Source: Reticulitermes lucifugus
Taxonomy: Eukaryota > Arthropoda > Insecta > Blattodea > Rhinotermitidae
Assembly (NCBI GenBank): GCA_026260175.1
Contig: JAKCWW010000231.1
Span: 66,647-130,646, forward strand
Direction of reading: 5' to 3'
DNA length: 64,000 nt
Shown piece after piece: positions 37,630-49,584 of the stretch. Each line of letters begins with the position of its first letter. Position 1 is the stretch's first letter. The notes under the pieces are model-generated. The model searched no databases, was not told the origin of the DNA, and saw only the letters and a list, made by a program, of their open reading frames with translations. A program made the translations under genes and the position numbers.

Positions 37630-37812
37630 TTTCCAAGTAATGGAGCACCGGTGGAATAACACTGACAGGGGAAAACCGAAGTACTCGGTGAAAACTCTGT
37701 CCCAGTGCCACTTTGTCCACCACAAATCCCAGACGGACTGACCCGGGATCGAATACTGGCCTCCGCGGTGAGAGGCCGGCGACTAACTGCCTGAGCCGTG
37801 GCACTGCCCCAA
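37630..37812 (-). repeat. Family-3 tRNA-derived SINE, near full length
   Basis: Read on the minus strand: GGCAGTGCCACGGCTCAGGC head, TCGATCCCGGGTCAG box-B region, GTGGTGGACAAAGTGGCAC body, then AAGTACTTCGGTTTAC-like 3' part as AGTACTTCGGTTTTCCCC and CCACCGGTGCTCC. It is the reference copy for the family here. The 141-aa minus frame 37584-38009 is SINE read-through plus a cysteine run from the AAC repeat. Confidence 0.75.
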
Positions 37813-37874
37813 CACACACTTACAGAAACTCGAGTCGCAGATGCCAACATAGACAGCACATAACAGGGAATACA

Positions 37875-37898
37875 CCAACAACAACAACAACAACAACA
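37875..37898. repeat. (AAC)n microsatellite
   Basis: About eight AAC units, uninterrupted. Confidence 0.9.
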
Positions 37899-38576
37899 TG
37901 TACAGACAACAAAACACAGAATATAAACAAACTGGATTTGTGTTCGAGTATTAGTACTACTGACACTTCGATAGCCGAGATATGTAAAGGTTAGGTGTCC
38001 TGGGTTCATATCCGTTAAGACGCAAAAGTCGCAGTTGCAAGGTTACACGAAGTTTCGGCTTTAAGTTTTCCTTTTTTGCATAAATTCTATTCATGGCTTC
38101 TGCAAAGCGAAAGTTTGTGTTTGGACTGTACTACCATTTTCTCTGTAAATATTTATTATATTGCTACAATAAGGATATTTACGAGTAGAACTGTCTGGCA
38201 AATGAGTACTGGAAAATATTTAATATCACGAGGCATATAAATGCTTGACATGTTATACTCGTACTTTGACTCCCTGTACGTGCAATTAGATATAACTTGG
38301 TCGTGTTGTGTCTGTCGGTAAATGTGTGTCAAGGTCTGTTCTTGGTTTACTTTTCGACACTTTCTCAAATTATCATATTAAGCAACCTCAAATATTAGGT
38401 GATCTTACATTAGTGATTATTTGTGAATGATGTGAAGGGAGGCTGTCGTAGAAGGTTTTGAGGTGGACTTAGCATTGGCCCGAGGGTACTGCAGAACATC
38501 ACGATAACCAGGGAGTGGGCCGATATTTTTATAGACGGGGTTTTCCCTGATACACTGTAATGTTTGTGGAGAAAAT

Positions 38577-38689
38577 ATGGCAGATGCGAACTGCGAATGT
38601 TGTCGTTCTTCCACACTGCTTGTCTTGTATAGTTGGATAAAGATTAATTTACACCAAACGGAGTTATCTGCAGCTGAACAAAATGAAAG
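38577..38689 (+). CDS. Candidate first coding exon (speculative)
   Basis: ATG at 38577 in the context AAAATATGG opens 37 codons starting MADANCECC, with LYSWIKINLHQTELS in the middle, and ends AAAG at a consensus GTAAGT donor (38690). The intron would be phase 2 (AG left over). The candidate exon at 58412 begins with a single base that completes such a codon, so the phases agree, with a 19.7-kb intron between them. The opposite strand has an unrelated 114-aa frame across the same bases. I recognise no family, and chance cannot be excluded. Confidence 0.25.
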
Positions 38690-38769
38690 GTAAGTTGTAC
38701 CGAACTTGACGTTTGACTGTTTGACTGACTGATCCTCCTCGTTTAAGTTAGGGAGACACAACAGTCAGT

Positions 38770-39343
38770 TGTCAACTGGCTGAGCGAAATTATGGTTTAC
38801 AATATTCTTTACTGAGTCTTTATAGAATAATGCACTAATGTAGGCCATGGTCACTTTCCTCCACGTTTTTTTTCTAATTCGTGCATGAATACCACGATAT
38901 ATGACTTGAGATGTTAAGAAAATGTCATTAAAAATTTTAAAATTGCTTTAATCTGACATTGCATTTGCTTAATCCAGGAATTATTGGACGGTTTATTATA
39001 CCTATTTCAATCTCATTATTTAGCGAATTCGATATGTGGATCATTAAAAATTTCAAAGTGTATATTAGAATAAGTAAAATAAGAATTATTTTAAAACAGT
39101 TTTCAAATCTAAATTATTAGTGATTCTAAGTTTCTGAATATTTATCTACTTTTCCTTTCATTCTTGTTTCTTGATACTGCACTTCTTTCTTCGTTTTAAC
39201 TTGTACTTACCACCAGTCTTTCCTTTTTCTGCGCCTTCTTGCTTGCCTTTCTTGTACTATTCCGTTCGTGATAATCATTTGAGCAGTTTCGGTACATTTA
39301 ACGTAACAGCGTTAGTGAATATAACCATGGAAAACAAATAACG

Positions 39344-39379
<36 letters not shown>

Positions 39380-39815
39380 CCAAGCTCATTCAGTGATAAA
39401 TATGCCTGGCGTACGGAGTAAAAATGCAAGAGAATATGAGCGAAACAAAATAAAGTTAATATCTAATTAAGGAGGCGTGAACAACGTACAGAAAATGCAG
39501 ACAAAGTATGTAGAATTTGCATAGACAAGAAGGATACTCAGTGTCCGAAATTTTAAACATCAACATAAACCACCCAATAAACAAAATATATTCGAAGAGT
39601 AACCACGATCGCCCAAAAGTAGGCTTAAAGTAAGGCTTAATATATTAACCAAAGGAATGAAACATTGTTTTTAGACACACAACCAATTTTAGAGAAATAT
39701 TTTGACCTATGAAATATATAAGAAAATACAAAATTGAAAACAAGATTGTAAAATTTGTGAGCCCGCAAATTAATAGTATTCAACTTGCATACATACTTGT
39801 GTGTAGATATGTATT
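38770..39815. other. No recognisable gene; pyrimidine-rich patch and ATT repeat
   Basis: 39140-39260 is pyrimidine-biased; the ATT repeat at 39344-39378 is listed separately. Nothing else was recognised. Confidence 0.5.
39344..39378. repeat. (ATT)n microsatellite
   Basis: About eleven uninterrupted units. Confidence 0.95.
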
Positions 39816-39820
39816 TATAT

Positions 39821-39860
39821 GGCTGATGATGGTCCGTGAGAAGGACCGAAACATGTAGCA
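39821..39860 (+). ncRNA. Hammerhead-like motif
   Basis: CTGATGA at 39823-39829, T, perfect stem GGTCC/GGACC with loop GTGAGAA, GAAAC at 39848-39852, palindrome ACATGT and GTA. Core blocks are complete apart from the extra T before stem II. Flanking bases do not form an obvious stem I. Confidence 0.55.
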
Positions 39861-39864
39861 CTAT

Positions 39865-40950
39865 TGTTGAAAGCCATAAAGGGTTTTTATGTTCGACGGC
39901 AACATACTTAGTTATACTGAGACCTTATCAAGCTCTTAATCTCTTTCTGTATGAGGTAACGGAATATATCGCAGCTGATTGCTCAGAAACGACATGCATC
40001 TGAAGGTTATAGAAATGCAGTAGTTTAGGTAGAAGGTTACACATATGTAATTCTTTCCAGTAGAATTATTAAATATAAATTGATACAGTCATGTACAAGT
40101 GCACAAGAAAGTATCAACGTAAGAGAAATTGTCACATAAAAATTCGAGTAGGAAAACAAAAGAGGCCAAAGTCTTAGCTGAACAAAAATGGAAGAGGCAG
40201 TAGACAGAGAGAAAAAGTGTTTGTGTCAGAGAGGAAAAAGGTTGCACCTCTATGTCAGTTTTTGAGATAACTTCACAGAAGGAAGACAGGAGATGGTATG
40301 AGGAGGAAACTTTTTCTTCTCATGCATTATATTTTCTTCTTGATGTTTCGTTTTGTTGCTGGAGACTTTTCGCTGTTACGGCACGCCTTCTTGTTCCTTC
40401 TTCCCGCCTTTACGATAGACATGCTTGACAAAAACAAAACAGCTGACGTCCTATCACTTTAATGATGACGTCACTTGACAACCAGTGCGTTTATCAAGCC
40501 ATTGAAAAAGGAGTCATTTCTTTGCCCTTTTCTTTATTGCTTCTTTTTTTCTGTAATAGTTTTCCTCTCGTTATCTTGAATCCAAATTCGTGCTGAATTT
40601 CAAACACTTTGGCCATGTATCATTCTGTTGTCTACAGTTGAACATTGTCATGGTGCTACCAATGGGAAACTTGCTGACTCCTCGAAAAGTTGTCAGATTT
40701 CCATGTACAGTGGAACAAGTATTATTTCAGAAGATTCGATAGTCAGCGAATGTAATTTAAACGTGCAGTTTGATATGAAGCAGCTTTCATTCGCTTTACG
40801 TCACCGACATTAAACCTTGGTAGCTTATTCTGTAAAGTACATTGCTAAGGGCGAGACCGGGAGTGTTCGATTTTCGACAACAGCATAAATTTCATTACCA
40901 TTGCGCTAACACTTTGTAAAAAAGGCATAATAACGACAGGTGTATGTCAT
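39865..40950. other. No recognisable gene; CRE-like site
   Basis: TGACGTCA lies at about 40466-40473, with another GACGTC about 22 bases upstream. It is a cAMP-response-element palindrome that could equally be chance. Frame 40628-40813 has no domain. Confidence 0.45.
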
Positions 40951-40954
40951 AGGT

Positions 40955-41120
40955 CTCTAACCCGCTGCCGGCCAGGTTGTATTAGGCGGCCCGCGGCCAC
41001 ATTTGTAAATTGTGTACAGATTGTAAAAATTACACGATAATTAAGTCGGTTAGATGTACCACTTTCTGTTACTTTTCCACGTGCGGCCCGCGAACCAGCC
41101 CACGATAATGTTAGACACCC
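40955..41120. mobile_element. Possible small MITE with GC-rich ends
   Basis: GGTCTCTAACCCGCTGCC at the left and the reverse complement of GGCCCGCGAACC ... GTTAGACACC at the right form imperfect inverted ends. Both ends carry GCGGCCCGCG-type blocks around an AT-rich middle. A hAT-like origin is conceivable; the match is weak. Confidence 0.25.
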
Positions 41121-41139
41121 AAGATATATGTCCACATAA

Positions 41140-41395
41140 GGAACAGGGATATCTCAGTCGGTGTAGTTTCTAGGCTACCGGCTAGACAACCGTGGGATCG
41201 TGTTTCAATTCCCGGTAGGAACAAGAGGTTTTCCTGTTCTTCAAAGCGGCAACACGGAGTCTGATGTCCACACAAGCTCTTACTCAAAGGGTAAAGCGGC
41301 AGAGCATAAAAATGACCTTGGTCTTTCATCACGTTTAGATGTTAAGAATGGGTGGAGTTATACCTCACATCCCTTATATGCCTTCATGGAATACG
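41140..41395 (+). repeat. Family-1 tRNA-derived SINE
   Basis: Box-A-like ATCTCAGTCGGTGTAG, box-B-like GTGTTTCAATTCCCGG (about 41199-41214), a GGGTAAAGCGGCAGAGC block, then GTGGAGTTATACCTCAC and the family tail TATATGCCTTCATGG. The 140-aa frame starting at 41200 begins inside it and is not supported as a gene. Confidence 0.7.
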
Positions 41396-41399
41396 CAGG

Positions 41400-43475
41400 A
41401 ATGGTTTTACTTTCTTGTAGGTCCATGTTGCTGTGCGCGGTACGAGTGTCTCCAACGCAATTTATCATCGTTGAGATGGTGTCAGAGCCAGCAGGTGTAA
41501 ACAGTGTTTTGTGCCTCTTGATGAATCTTTCCGAGTGTGCTTGCCCGTGCCCTCCTTTGTTGCTGATGTCCTCAGTGGATACGATACTCTATTCTATGGG
41601 TCCGATTCTCTGTGTGACATAACTATTCCTTTGAAAATAATTGCAGGCCAGTTCTGAAGTCCTTTAAGCCTGTATAACCTGCCTACTTCTATAGTGATAC
41701 GTGTGGTATTGTGGTTTGACTCAATCTGTCACCGACGTAGTTGTGTGCTTGATACTTGAGAGATATTTGGTTCAAAGGTCAAAAAATATACAGACACTCC
41801 TGAGTGTTTCGTGGTTTTTCTGAGTCTCTACTGATAAAATACGGGTATTTTAAATAGGCCAACATATTATTTTAACATAATTATTGATTTGTTTCCATAT
41901 CCGATATTACTTAATTACGGCACTTCTAAATTGTGTTTAATGAACACAAAAGTTGTGTAGAAATTTAAAGATTTTTAATTATAGACTTTTTATCCAGAGA
42001 CTATATACATGTTGTCACTTCTCAATAATTCAGTATGACGTTTTAGTAAAAAGTTGTTTTTACGAACTATTGGTGAATAATGAATTGAAATTGAAGTGGA
42101 ATAATAGAGTCTTAGCCTAAATTGGAAGATCCAAGGCTTCTGAGTTATGACGCTACGTAGACAGGTATATAGATGCCTACGTTTTGGAGCAGATTTTTGC
42201 ATCTATATTCAGGGTAAGTCACGAAAAGTACTCATATTTCGGAAGACTGTAAGAATTTAGCTTTGCACGGGCTCACGTTGCCTACAGTTTTGCCTGGAAG
42301 AGCTAATGAAGATTGATGTAGTGTGCGTATTCTATGAATGCAGTAGCGAAGTTTCTTAAAGAGAAGGCTCAATGATGTAACTACGTCTCCAGCAACGAAA
42401 CCTGGAGCACAGTTCTGCTCTTCCTTTGAAACTGACAGAAGTCCGTAGTGTTGGAGTATGATATTTCTGAGGAACGGTAAATTGCTGTAACACGTGTAGA
42501 TACGACAGGTTTTTGTTTCTACTACGGGAGGGGAAAAATATTCCTATGCAGTTGACAGCCCGCACCACGCAACCGACTGCTGGCTGTCACGTTTACTTTG
42601 TCCCCCCCCCCCCGTCACTTTAACATTCACGTAGAAATTTGCTTTATCACAACTCACACATATCCTAACCTGCAAACCTAATTTATCTGTACACAAACTG
42701 AATACTTGCTATAAGAGGGAAAGAGGTTACGACAGAATTGTTATGGCCTTGAGTCTGAACAATCTTTGTATCGTAGTAGAAATTTCTTGAAAATAATGTG
42801 GTGAGTAAAATCTGACCGAAAGTCATAAGGCGAAGGTGTTTGACAGACAGTGCTGAAGTTTATGTTTGACGTCTTACCTAACACAGACTTCGTAAGGGAA
42901 GATAGAATAAATTGCTTTATGAGGTGGTTCGTAACTCCCCTGATTTTCTTAATGCTGTTAGCATAATTAAATTAAATCAAGTAAAGTGTAAATACGAGTA
43001 TATGCAGATAGCTGTGTCATTTAATAAAGAAGAAAATTGAGTATTTTTGTCGAAATATTGAAAAATCGCTGATGCAGAAGTATCAGTGACACATCCTATA
43101 TCCATAATGCCGATAAGTATAACACGTGTTTGTAATTTAACACCTCCCGAGTCTATATACCAGTATAGTGTATTGACGTAAATTCGTTAGGAAGTTTCTC
43201 AATGGCGTACGGAATTCGCTTTCTGCTCTCCCGTTTGGCAATGATATCAGCACGTAAATGGCGTAGCAATTTTATGGCTCTCGCCTTTGATCAAACACTA
43301 CATTTCGCATGGGATTTTACTCATACGTGTTGTGAATGTCGACTTCTCCCTGCATGTGTGGAGCGTGCAATTCCCCGGTGACTATTCTACTTTCCGTCCT
43401 GTGAGACACCGCCGGTGTACGACGATATTTCTACACTTTGCAGTCTTTTGTTTTAAAGAATGTAGATAGAGTTAC
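41400..43475. other. No recognisable gene
   Basis: Frames at 41990-42202 and 42356-42568 (both minus) are short and featureless. A 12-base C run lies at 42602-42613. Confidence 0.5.
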
Positions 43476-43479
43476 TTCG

Positions 43480-43695
43480 GGGCAAGCGGTGGTACAACTG
43501 GTTGAGGCACTGCGCTACAAGCTGGAAGGTCGCGGGTTCGAATCCTGGTGGGGTCATTGGCATAATCCTTCCAGCCGCACTATGGCCCTGGGGTCGACTC
43601 AGTCTATAACAGGTATCTCCTGGGGGTAAAGGCGGCCAGTGCGTAGAGGTGACAACTTTACCACCTTTATGAGCCCTAAGGGCCTGTCCAGACCT
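43480..43695 (+). repeat. Family-1 tRNA-derived SINE
   Basis: Box A GGTACAACTGGTTGAGG and box B GGGTTCGAATCCTGG (about 43533-43547) are close to consensus, followed by TCCTGGGGGTAAAGGCGGCC and a GTGCGTAGAGGTGACAAC block. No 7-bp acceptor stem forms around it, so it is not a functional tRNA gene. It ends about 55 bases before the family-2 SINE. Confidence 0.75.
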
Positions 43696-43750
43696 GTAGT
43701 GGGATACCTTTTAGAAGGATTTACTTCATTCTGTAATGGTAATGTTCCTC

Positions 43751-43985
43751 TGCCAATCCCAGTGGCCGTGCGGTCTAAGGCGTGGGTCTGCGGCTTCTCG
43801 TTTTATGGGATTTCAGATTCGAATCCCGCCGGGGGCTTGGATGTCTGTCTCTTGTGAGTGTTATGTGTTGTATCTGCATTGGGCTGATCACGCGTCCAGA
43901 GGAGTCCTACCGAGTGTGGTGTGTCTGAGTGTGATCATGAAGCCTCGATAATAAGTTGACCCTGGCCCGCTAGGGGAAAAAAAGT
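43751..43985 (+). repeat. Family-2 tRNA-derived SINE, copy 3 (complete)
   Basis: Head AATCCCAGTGGCCGTGCGG, box B GATTCGAATCCCGCC (about 43815-43829), then a body with TGATCACGCGTCCAG and GAAGCCTCGATAATAAG, ending GGCCCGCTAGGGG plus an A run. The only copy of the family here without Ns. The 5' 87 bases align without gaps to copy 2. Confidence 0.85.
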
Positions 43986-43989
43986 TTTT

Positions 43990-46980
43990 CCTTACAAATT
44001 ATGTGGTGATGTCACTGGATTCTTTCTTAAACACAAATAGAAAAATATTTATGACGTGATGAATAAATGAGACATAAGCGTAGAAATACGTAATCTGCGA
44101 AGCAGTACTTCTGAGTGAGAAATAGGTTACGAATTTTTATTTTCTGTGTCTTGCTGAACTGCGAGTATTTTCAATGGTAGGTCTCTACCCTGCAATAAGT
44201 ACAGAACGTATGATACGCGGCATTCCTCATTGAGCTTTGATCTGATTACACTTGACCTATGTGTTATGAATTTTAAGCTCTTATGTACCGAAATAGAGGC
44301 TTCATTCCCAGCTCTCATACGTGATTTAGAGCAAATCTGCCCTAGACCGTCGACTCTTCGAGGATTAAAGGAAGTACATATTCATAAAGTCAAAAGGCCT
44401 TGACACATATGGAATGTGAACACTTCAGAATCACTTGACACAGCGACCGCGAACAAGAGGGTGTGAGTCTGCAGTCCCAAACTTATATAAGGGAATAATC
44501 ACATTAACATTCTCTTTAGCCTTGAAGAGGTTATGAGAAATAATTATGAGTTTATAAAACGTGTCTCTACTGACGCAGCATTGAACGCCCTCTGCAGATG
44601 TTCCGTCTTGTTTGCCTATACTGCATACGTACAAAGTATCCAGCAGAGCTTTAATAATTTTATAAATACGAGTATTAGACCGGTTATTAAATATTTAGCA
44701 ACTCGCGTGATTAAAATTAAAGCAGAAAAGAAAACTGAGTAGAATGTAAAATAAAACGAAACAAAGGAGAAGAACCGGAAATAAAAACAAAAATACCTTG
44801 ACATGCAGTGCATACAGAAAGTTTGTAGAATAATGAATAAAGCATGTAAAAAGAGAAAACAAGAAAAGAATACGTGGTATAAAAGAAAAGGAAAGCTGAA
44901 AAGAAAAATAGATGAACATTTGAAAATTGGTTATGAATAGTAATATAGTAAATTAAGCCTTAACAGAAAATTCGAATAAAGTAAGAGAATGGAAAAATTG
45001 TAATTAAATCGAGAATATGCAATTATATTGTCACAGTAAACAAAATGAAAATGAAGAAAAATCAAGTTGTAAAAAAACTATGCTACATTAAAATGGAAAG
45101 AATCTTAGAGAACAAAGAAAAAAAGGAGAGAGGGTAAGAAGTAATAAAAATTACAGCAAGAAGAAAGTAAAGGAATAGGCATGAAATGAAATTAAAAATA
45201 AGTAACATATGACTGTGTAAACATGAATGGTCAATAACGCCAAATACGTTTATTAATAAGCCATTTGGGAGAATTTTGTCGGTTTAATAATATGTAGGTG
45301 TAAAATCTTACGTAAACATTAAATTTGTTTCCCTTATTTTCGCTGAAAGTTCTACACAAATAACTATAAATTTTGCAGTTTTTAAGGTATTTTAATTGAA
45401 TACATTATTTACCGCAATCTTGAACATAAAGTAGAACAAAAAAAGCCGGCATTTACTGGAAGGGACTAACTTTCCTGTTCCGAGGTACTTCATTTAAATC
45501 AAAGACATTCATTTCATAAATTCCAATTTTAATTACGTTCTTTCCGACGGGCACTTTTTCTGTCGCATTTTTTGCAAGAATTACTTCCACATTCTCATTT
45601 AGTTCACAGTGAACAATTTGGGCGGAAATTGTAAATTTTAGGTCGGACGGTTTATTGAGTTTTATGAAACCGACATGTGTGCAAAAGATACGAATCTGAC
45701 AGGAGATAAATTAGAATGTCACATTGCAGCCTTTCCCCTCTCTTCATGGAAGATGAAGCGTTACATTGTTTCATGTGACATTGGCAAGGAAGCTTGGCAC
45801 TTTCCATTCGCACCCCAACTTCGAGGCTGGGGTGCACATATTTACATAATTACAAGCAGGCCTCTGGCAAGGATCTCTGATATTACAATGGCGGAAGTTT
45901 GCTTTATTTCGTTCTTACCCTAATTTTCAAGGTATAGGCCTCTTAAGTAGGAGGTACTTTGCGTAAAAGCGGAAAATATAGTGAAGAAGTTTTCACACAA
46001 TAATTATTTTGGTAGGTGGAGATGGAAATATTTCTGTTGAAATTCTTCCCACAAGGCTTAACATTAGACAATGGGCGATGATGAACTCGTATTGCAAGAA
46101 ATATGATCAGAAATACTTAGACTTTGAAAATTATTAGGTACAGGTAAAATTACAGATTAAAAAGAATCTATAAATGCAAGGTTTGGGCTTAAATCATGAA
46201 TTTGCTTATGTAGAATGTACTGCTAAACATTTAAAAGAAAATGTATGGCGTAACATTTTAAAAAATATACAAAAAGGAAAAATGTAGAGCGAAGCAACGT
46301 CACAAGGGGTGGGTATTTACACAGTTGGTGTAACAGAACCCCAAGTACGAAAATTATGCATGCTTACAATCTCTTAATTGTGGAGCATAAGAATGACAAT
46401 TTTTATTTTGAAGGCATTATCTGCACTCAGAAGCACAAAAGGAATGCATCGCTTTTGTTCGCAGGTAAAACGCAATATAGATTAATGTACACGACTACAT
46501 GCTAATAAGTTTATTGAAATCAACTGCTAAAGAAGTGCTAACATATTGCCTAAAGAGGGTAATATTTCTTTGTAAACATTGCATGTCCAAGTTCCGAATA
46601 AGTGAGTGGTTAGTGAATGATCAATTTCTTCCTGACCATTCCCTTCACCCAAAACCAGTCCGTTATATTTCTTTCGCGGTTCATGCAAGAGGCAAAGAAT
46701 CTTATAAATTATGTCACTGTAACATATACAAGGAAGAATGCAGAACACTAACTGTGCAGTAAGCCAGTATACTTATTTTGGAATTCACGCTGCAGCATCT
46801 ACGTAACAGGTTGGTCGCTTGTCAAGCTTTAAGCAGGTTTTGCGTATAAATAAATACGTACATAGAAATACATGTTGGCTTTAAAAATAAAATTTTGCTT
46901 TCCCTTTCTTAGATAATTCGGTACATGTTTAAATTCTGAATAAAGGAATTCTCTTTAAAAATTTGTATAAATTACCCAAC
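43990..46980. other. No recognisable gene; purine-rich tract
   Basis: The frames here are short, and the Phe/Leu-rich ones at 44616-44919 (minus) are the complement of the purine tract. An AATGTCACAT/ATGTGACATT inverted pair at 45715-45724 and 45773-45782 could be a small hairpin. Confidence 0.5.
44730..45195. repeat. Long purine-biased (A+G) tract
   Basis: About 460 bases are dominated by A and G on the plus strand with no fixed unit (AAAAGAGAAAACAAGAAAAG-like). It is similar in character to the tracts at 19.9 and 53.5 kb. Confidence 0.5.
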
Positions 46981-46984
46981 ACTC

Positions 46985-47185
46985 CTTAGGTGATCAGGCT
47001 TCGATTCCTAACAGGCACACATACTTGTACTTTCGCCTCCGCTTCAAGACCACATCTGAAGTCCACGCAGACTCCTATCAGATGGGTGCTGGGAGGTCAT
47101 TCTCGGCGGCAAGGAGGCCGTGTAGTGAATTTGACCACTCACGTCTATGGGAATAAACAATACCTTCACCTTCAGACGTCCTTAT
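46985..47185 (+). repeat. Family-1 SINE, diverged
   Basis: Box-B-like GCTTCGATTCCTAACAGGC, then ATCAGATGGGTGCTGGGAGG and TTCTCGGCGGCAAGGAGGCC followed by ATTTGACCACTCA. These correspond to the body blocks of the copies at 43480 and 56855. Confidence 0.55.
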
Positions 47186-47189
47186 TATA

Positions 47190-48440
47190 TGAAGCTTAAT
47201 TAAGCATCAGATCTACATGCCCTGATTTATAACTTTCCATCTTGACTTTTTTAAATATAACATGCTTTCTAGCATTTTGGAAATTTAAAGTATGTACCTG
47301 GTTCCAGAGTCCCACTTGTCCTCGCGCCTGAATTTGAGGATAATCTATTCTTTAGTTTTCATTTATCTGCCACAGAAGCTTGAGAAATTTTGTAATTAAA
47401 ATGTATGGGTATTTCATTTCCAAAGTACTGAACAACAAATTTTTGGGAGAAATGCGCAAGTTGATCGTTCACAGTTCGGTGGTAACTATATGTGCTCCAA
47501 GTCTAAGTTCAAGTCGTAATATTCAGAAACTGCGCTTTGCTCAAAAATAATATTTACGTCTCGTTATTTTGAAAGTCAACATGCAGTATATCCCTAACAG
47601 CATTAGCAGATTTCCGCGTGTGGTAGGGAGAAAGTTTGTTTCATGTAAAATAGAACTAATTTGTTCTGTGTAATGTAAATCAGTGAGCCTTCAAAAGGCC
47701 CTACGGTGCTTCTCGATTGCTTTGTGTCTTCAAGAAGGATGCAAAATATTACGAAATTATAAAAACATGGGTGAAACTCCACACTTCATCAGGAAAAGAG
47801 CTAAAGATACACATCACCGAAATAACGCATCAGTAATGATCTAGATGAGTGTATCGTTATGGAGAAGAGCGTAAGAAATAATTGGAGGATCTAGTCCTTA
47901 TAATACAGTTCGATGTACTGGAAAAGACTGTAATAAAATAAAACGAAATAAATAAAAGAATAACTGAAATTAAAATATAAGCAATTAAAACCATGTACGG
48001 CTGGTAGTAAATTAATAAGCTTTTGATCACTCAACAAGACAGACATTGCAAGTATAATGTAACACTACTGCGCGTTCGCGTAACAATTGTTGCCGTGGAA
48101 AAGCACTAAGTGTTAACAAATTCCGAGTGTCTGTCCGTAGCCTTATTTATCCAACAAGCAAAGCGTATGCGTCGTATTATATTATAATCTGTGGCCTGTC
48201 TGACTAACATATTTTTCCACATTATGTCATAAACGGCACTTTCAATGTTTTCGGAAAAAAAAGTTATTGAACGTAAAATCTTTGTTTTGATTTTACGTAC
48301 AATGTTTGTCTGAAACTTCTCACTCTAAGAAGAATTGAGCGAGGTATTAATCATGAATGTACATAGGTCTTCGTTATTTTTGACAGATTTTAATCAGCCT
48401 TGAATTTTCTAACAGATTTTTGAAAAGTATTCAAATATCA
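47190..48440. other. No recognisable gene
   Basis: A hairpin ACGTAAAATC/GATTTTACGT lies at 48271-48298. Nothing else was recognised. Confidence 0.5.
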
Positions 48441-48448
48441 AATATCAT

Positions 48449-48553
48449 TAAAATCCGTCAAGCGGGAGCCGAGTTGTTCTATGCGGCCGGATGGACGGAC
48501 AGACAGACATGACGCAGCTAATAGTTGCTTTTCGCAATTTTGCGAAAGCACCT
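48449..48553 (-). repeat. Dispersed repeat with MSVRPS-type read-through, copy 1
   Basis: Read on the minus strand it contains GCGAAAAGCAACTATTAGC, GTCATGTCTGTCTGTCCGTCC and GAACAACTCGGCTCCCGC. The copy at 58719-58900 has the same blocks in plus orientation. The encoded string AFAKLRKATISCVMSV is familiar from many insect genomes as a repeat-derived peptide. The element class is unknown to me. Confidence 0.65.
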
Positions 48554-49390
48554 AAACATTCCTGATAGCTATGGCATTTATAATTGTGGAAGAGATGGGG
48601 AAAAAATTGTTTTATTTTAAGTAATGTTGCTTGCGACATGCGACGTAAAATAACTCCTGAGTAACATAATTTTCTACGGCGTAACAAAGTACGACGTCAT
48701 TCTGCAACTCTTAGATTTTCAGGAACTTCCCAGAATGAGACATCTTCATTGCAAGTACGAGTAGGAACGCATGGAATTAAACAAAACTACATTTTGCTCT
48801 AAACGTTGTCTAAATAATATTGTACAGTTATATAAGTCATGGAGGTAATTCCGGACTTCCCTTTGTTAGGCCCAGTCATGAGGTGCACTAAATGCCTGTT
48901 TTTGGTACAGAAGTGTTCGAAATTGAGTTATTGTCCGCGTCACGTCATATCTACTGACAGCTCCTCAGTGTCAAAGCCGTGTCTGGAAATGTCGCTAACA
49001 GGTTATTATTCAGGCGGTCTGCTATTTTCATCCTGGAACATGCAGCATTCTAATTTTTATATTATATGTATCGTGCACCGTGCATTTTGTTTAAATCAAA
49101 TAAATGAAACGACTACAGAAATGACTATGGAGTTATAGAAACTATGCCAGTAGTTACGTAAAATAATAACAAACAGCCAATACCACGAACAGATTACAAC
49201 GTTTTAAAAAACAGTTTTTATATATACTTTTACGTGAGATTTTACATTTCTAACTGATAACTGTACACATCGTACAATTTTTAAAGTGCTCTGAATATTT
49301 ATTTACACGAGGTTTTAAGACTGTTCAACAGACTATTTTATATATTGTGAATTTTTTTTAATATGTGAATATCTGGTAGCATAAGACAAA

Positions 49391-49434
49391 ACCCCTGAAG
49401 ATGGAACTTTAAAGTTCCGAAACACGTGTAGGGT
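49391..49434 (+). ncRNA. Hammerhead-like motif, best copy
   Basis: ACCC (49391-49394) can pair with GGGT (49431-49434) as stem I. Between them lie CTGAAGA (49395-49401), T, a perfect 8-bp stem GGAACTTT/AAAGTTCC, GAAAC (49419-49423), the palindrome ACACGTGT and a GTA cleavage-type triplet before GGGT. All elements of a type-I hammerhead with minimal stem III are there, except T7-to-A in the core and one extra base before stem II. Cleavage competence is uncertain. Confidence 0.55.
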
Positions 49435-49516
49435 AAGGAGAAATAGGCCAGAATAAAATTGGTCAATATAGTGCATTCGTTGGTCTTATTATTTGATGTA
49501 CCATGCATTCTGTCAT

Positions 49517-49580
49517 AAGTTTAAGTAAAACCAACCAATACACAATAATTCTTGTGCGTTGTTTGGTTTGACTTAAACTT
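49517..49580. repeat. Inverted repeat with 28-bp arms
   Basis: AAGTTTAAGTAAAACC ... (49517-49544) and ... GGTTTGACTTAAACTT (49553-49580) pair with three or four mismatches around an 8-base loop. It starts 83 bases after the hammerhead-like motif at 49391 and may belong to the same element. Confidence 0.65.
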
Positions 49581-49584
49581 GCAG

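Noticed and set aside
43482-43555. tRNA gene with good box A and box B
   Set aside because: No acceptor-stem pairing and a SINE body follows directly; the other two family heads behave likewise.
44616-44919. Phe/Leu-rich frames that look like membrane proteins
   Set aside because: They are the complement of a purine-rich tract and lack any complex sequence.
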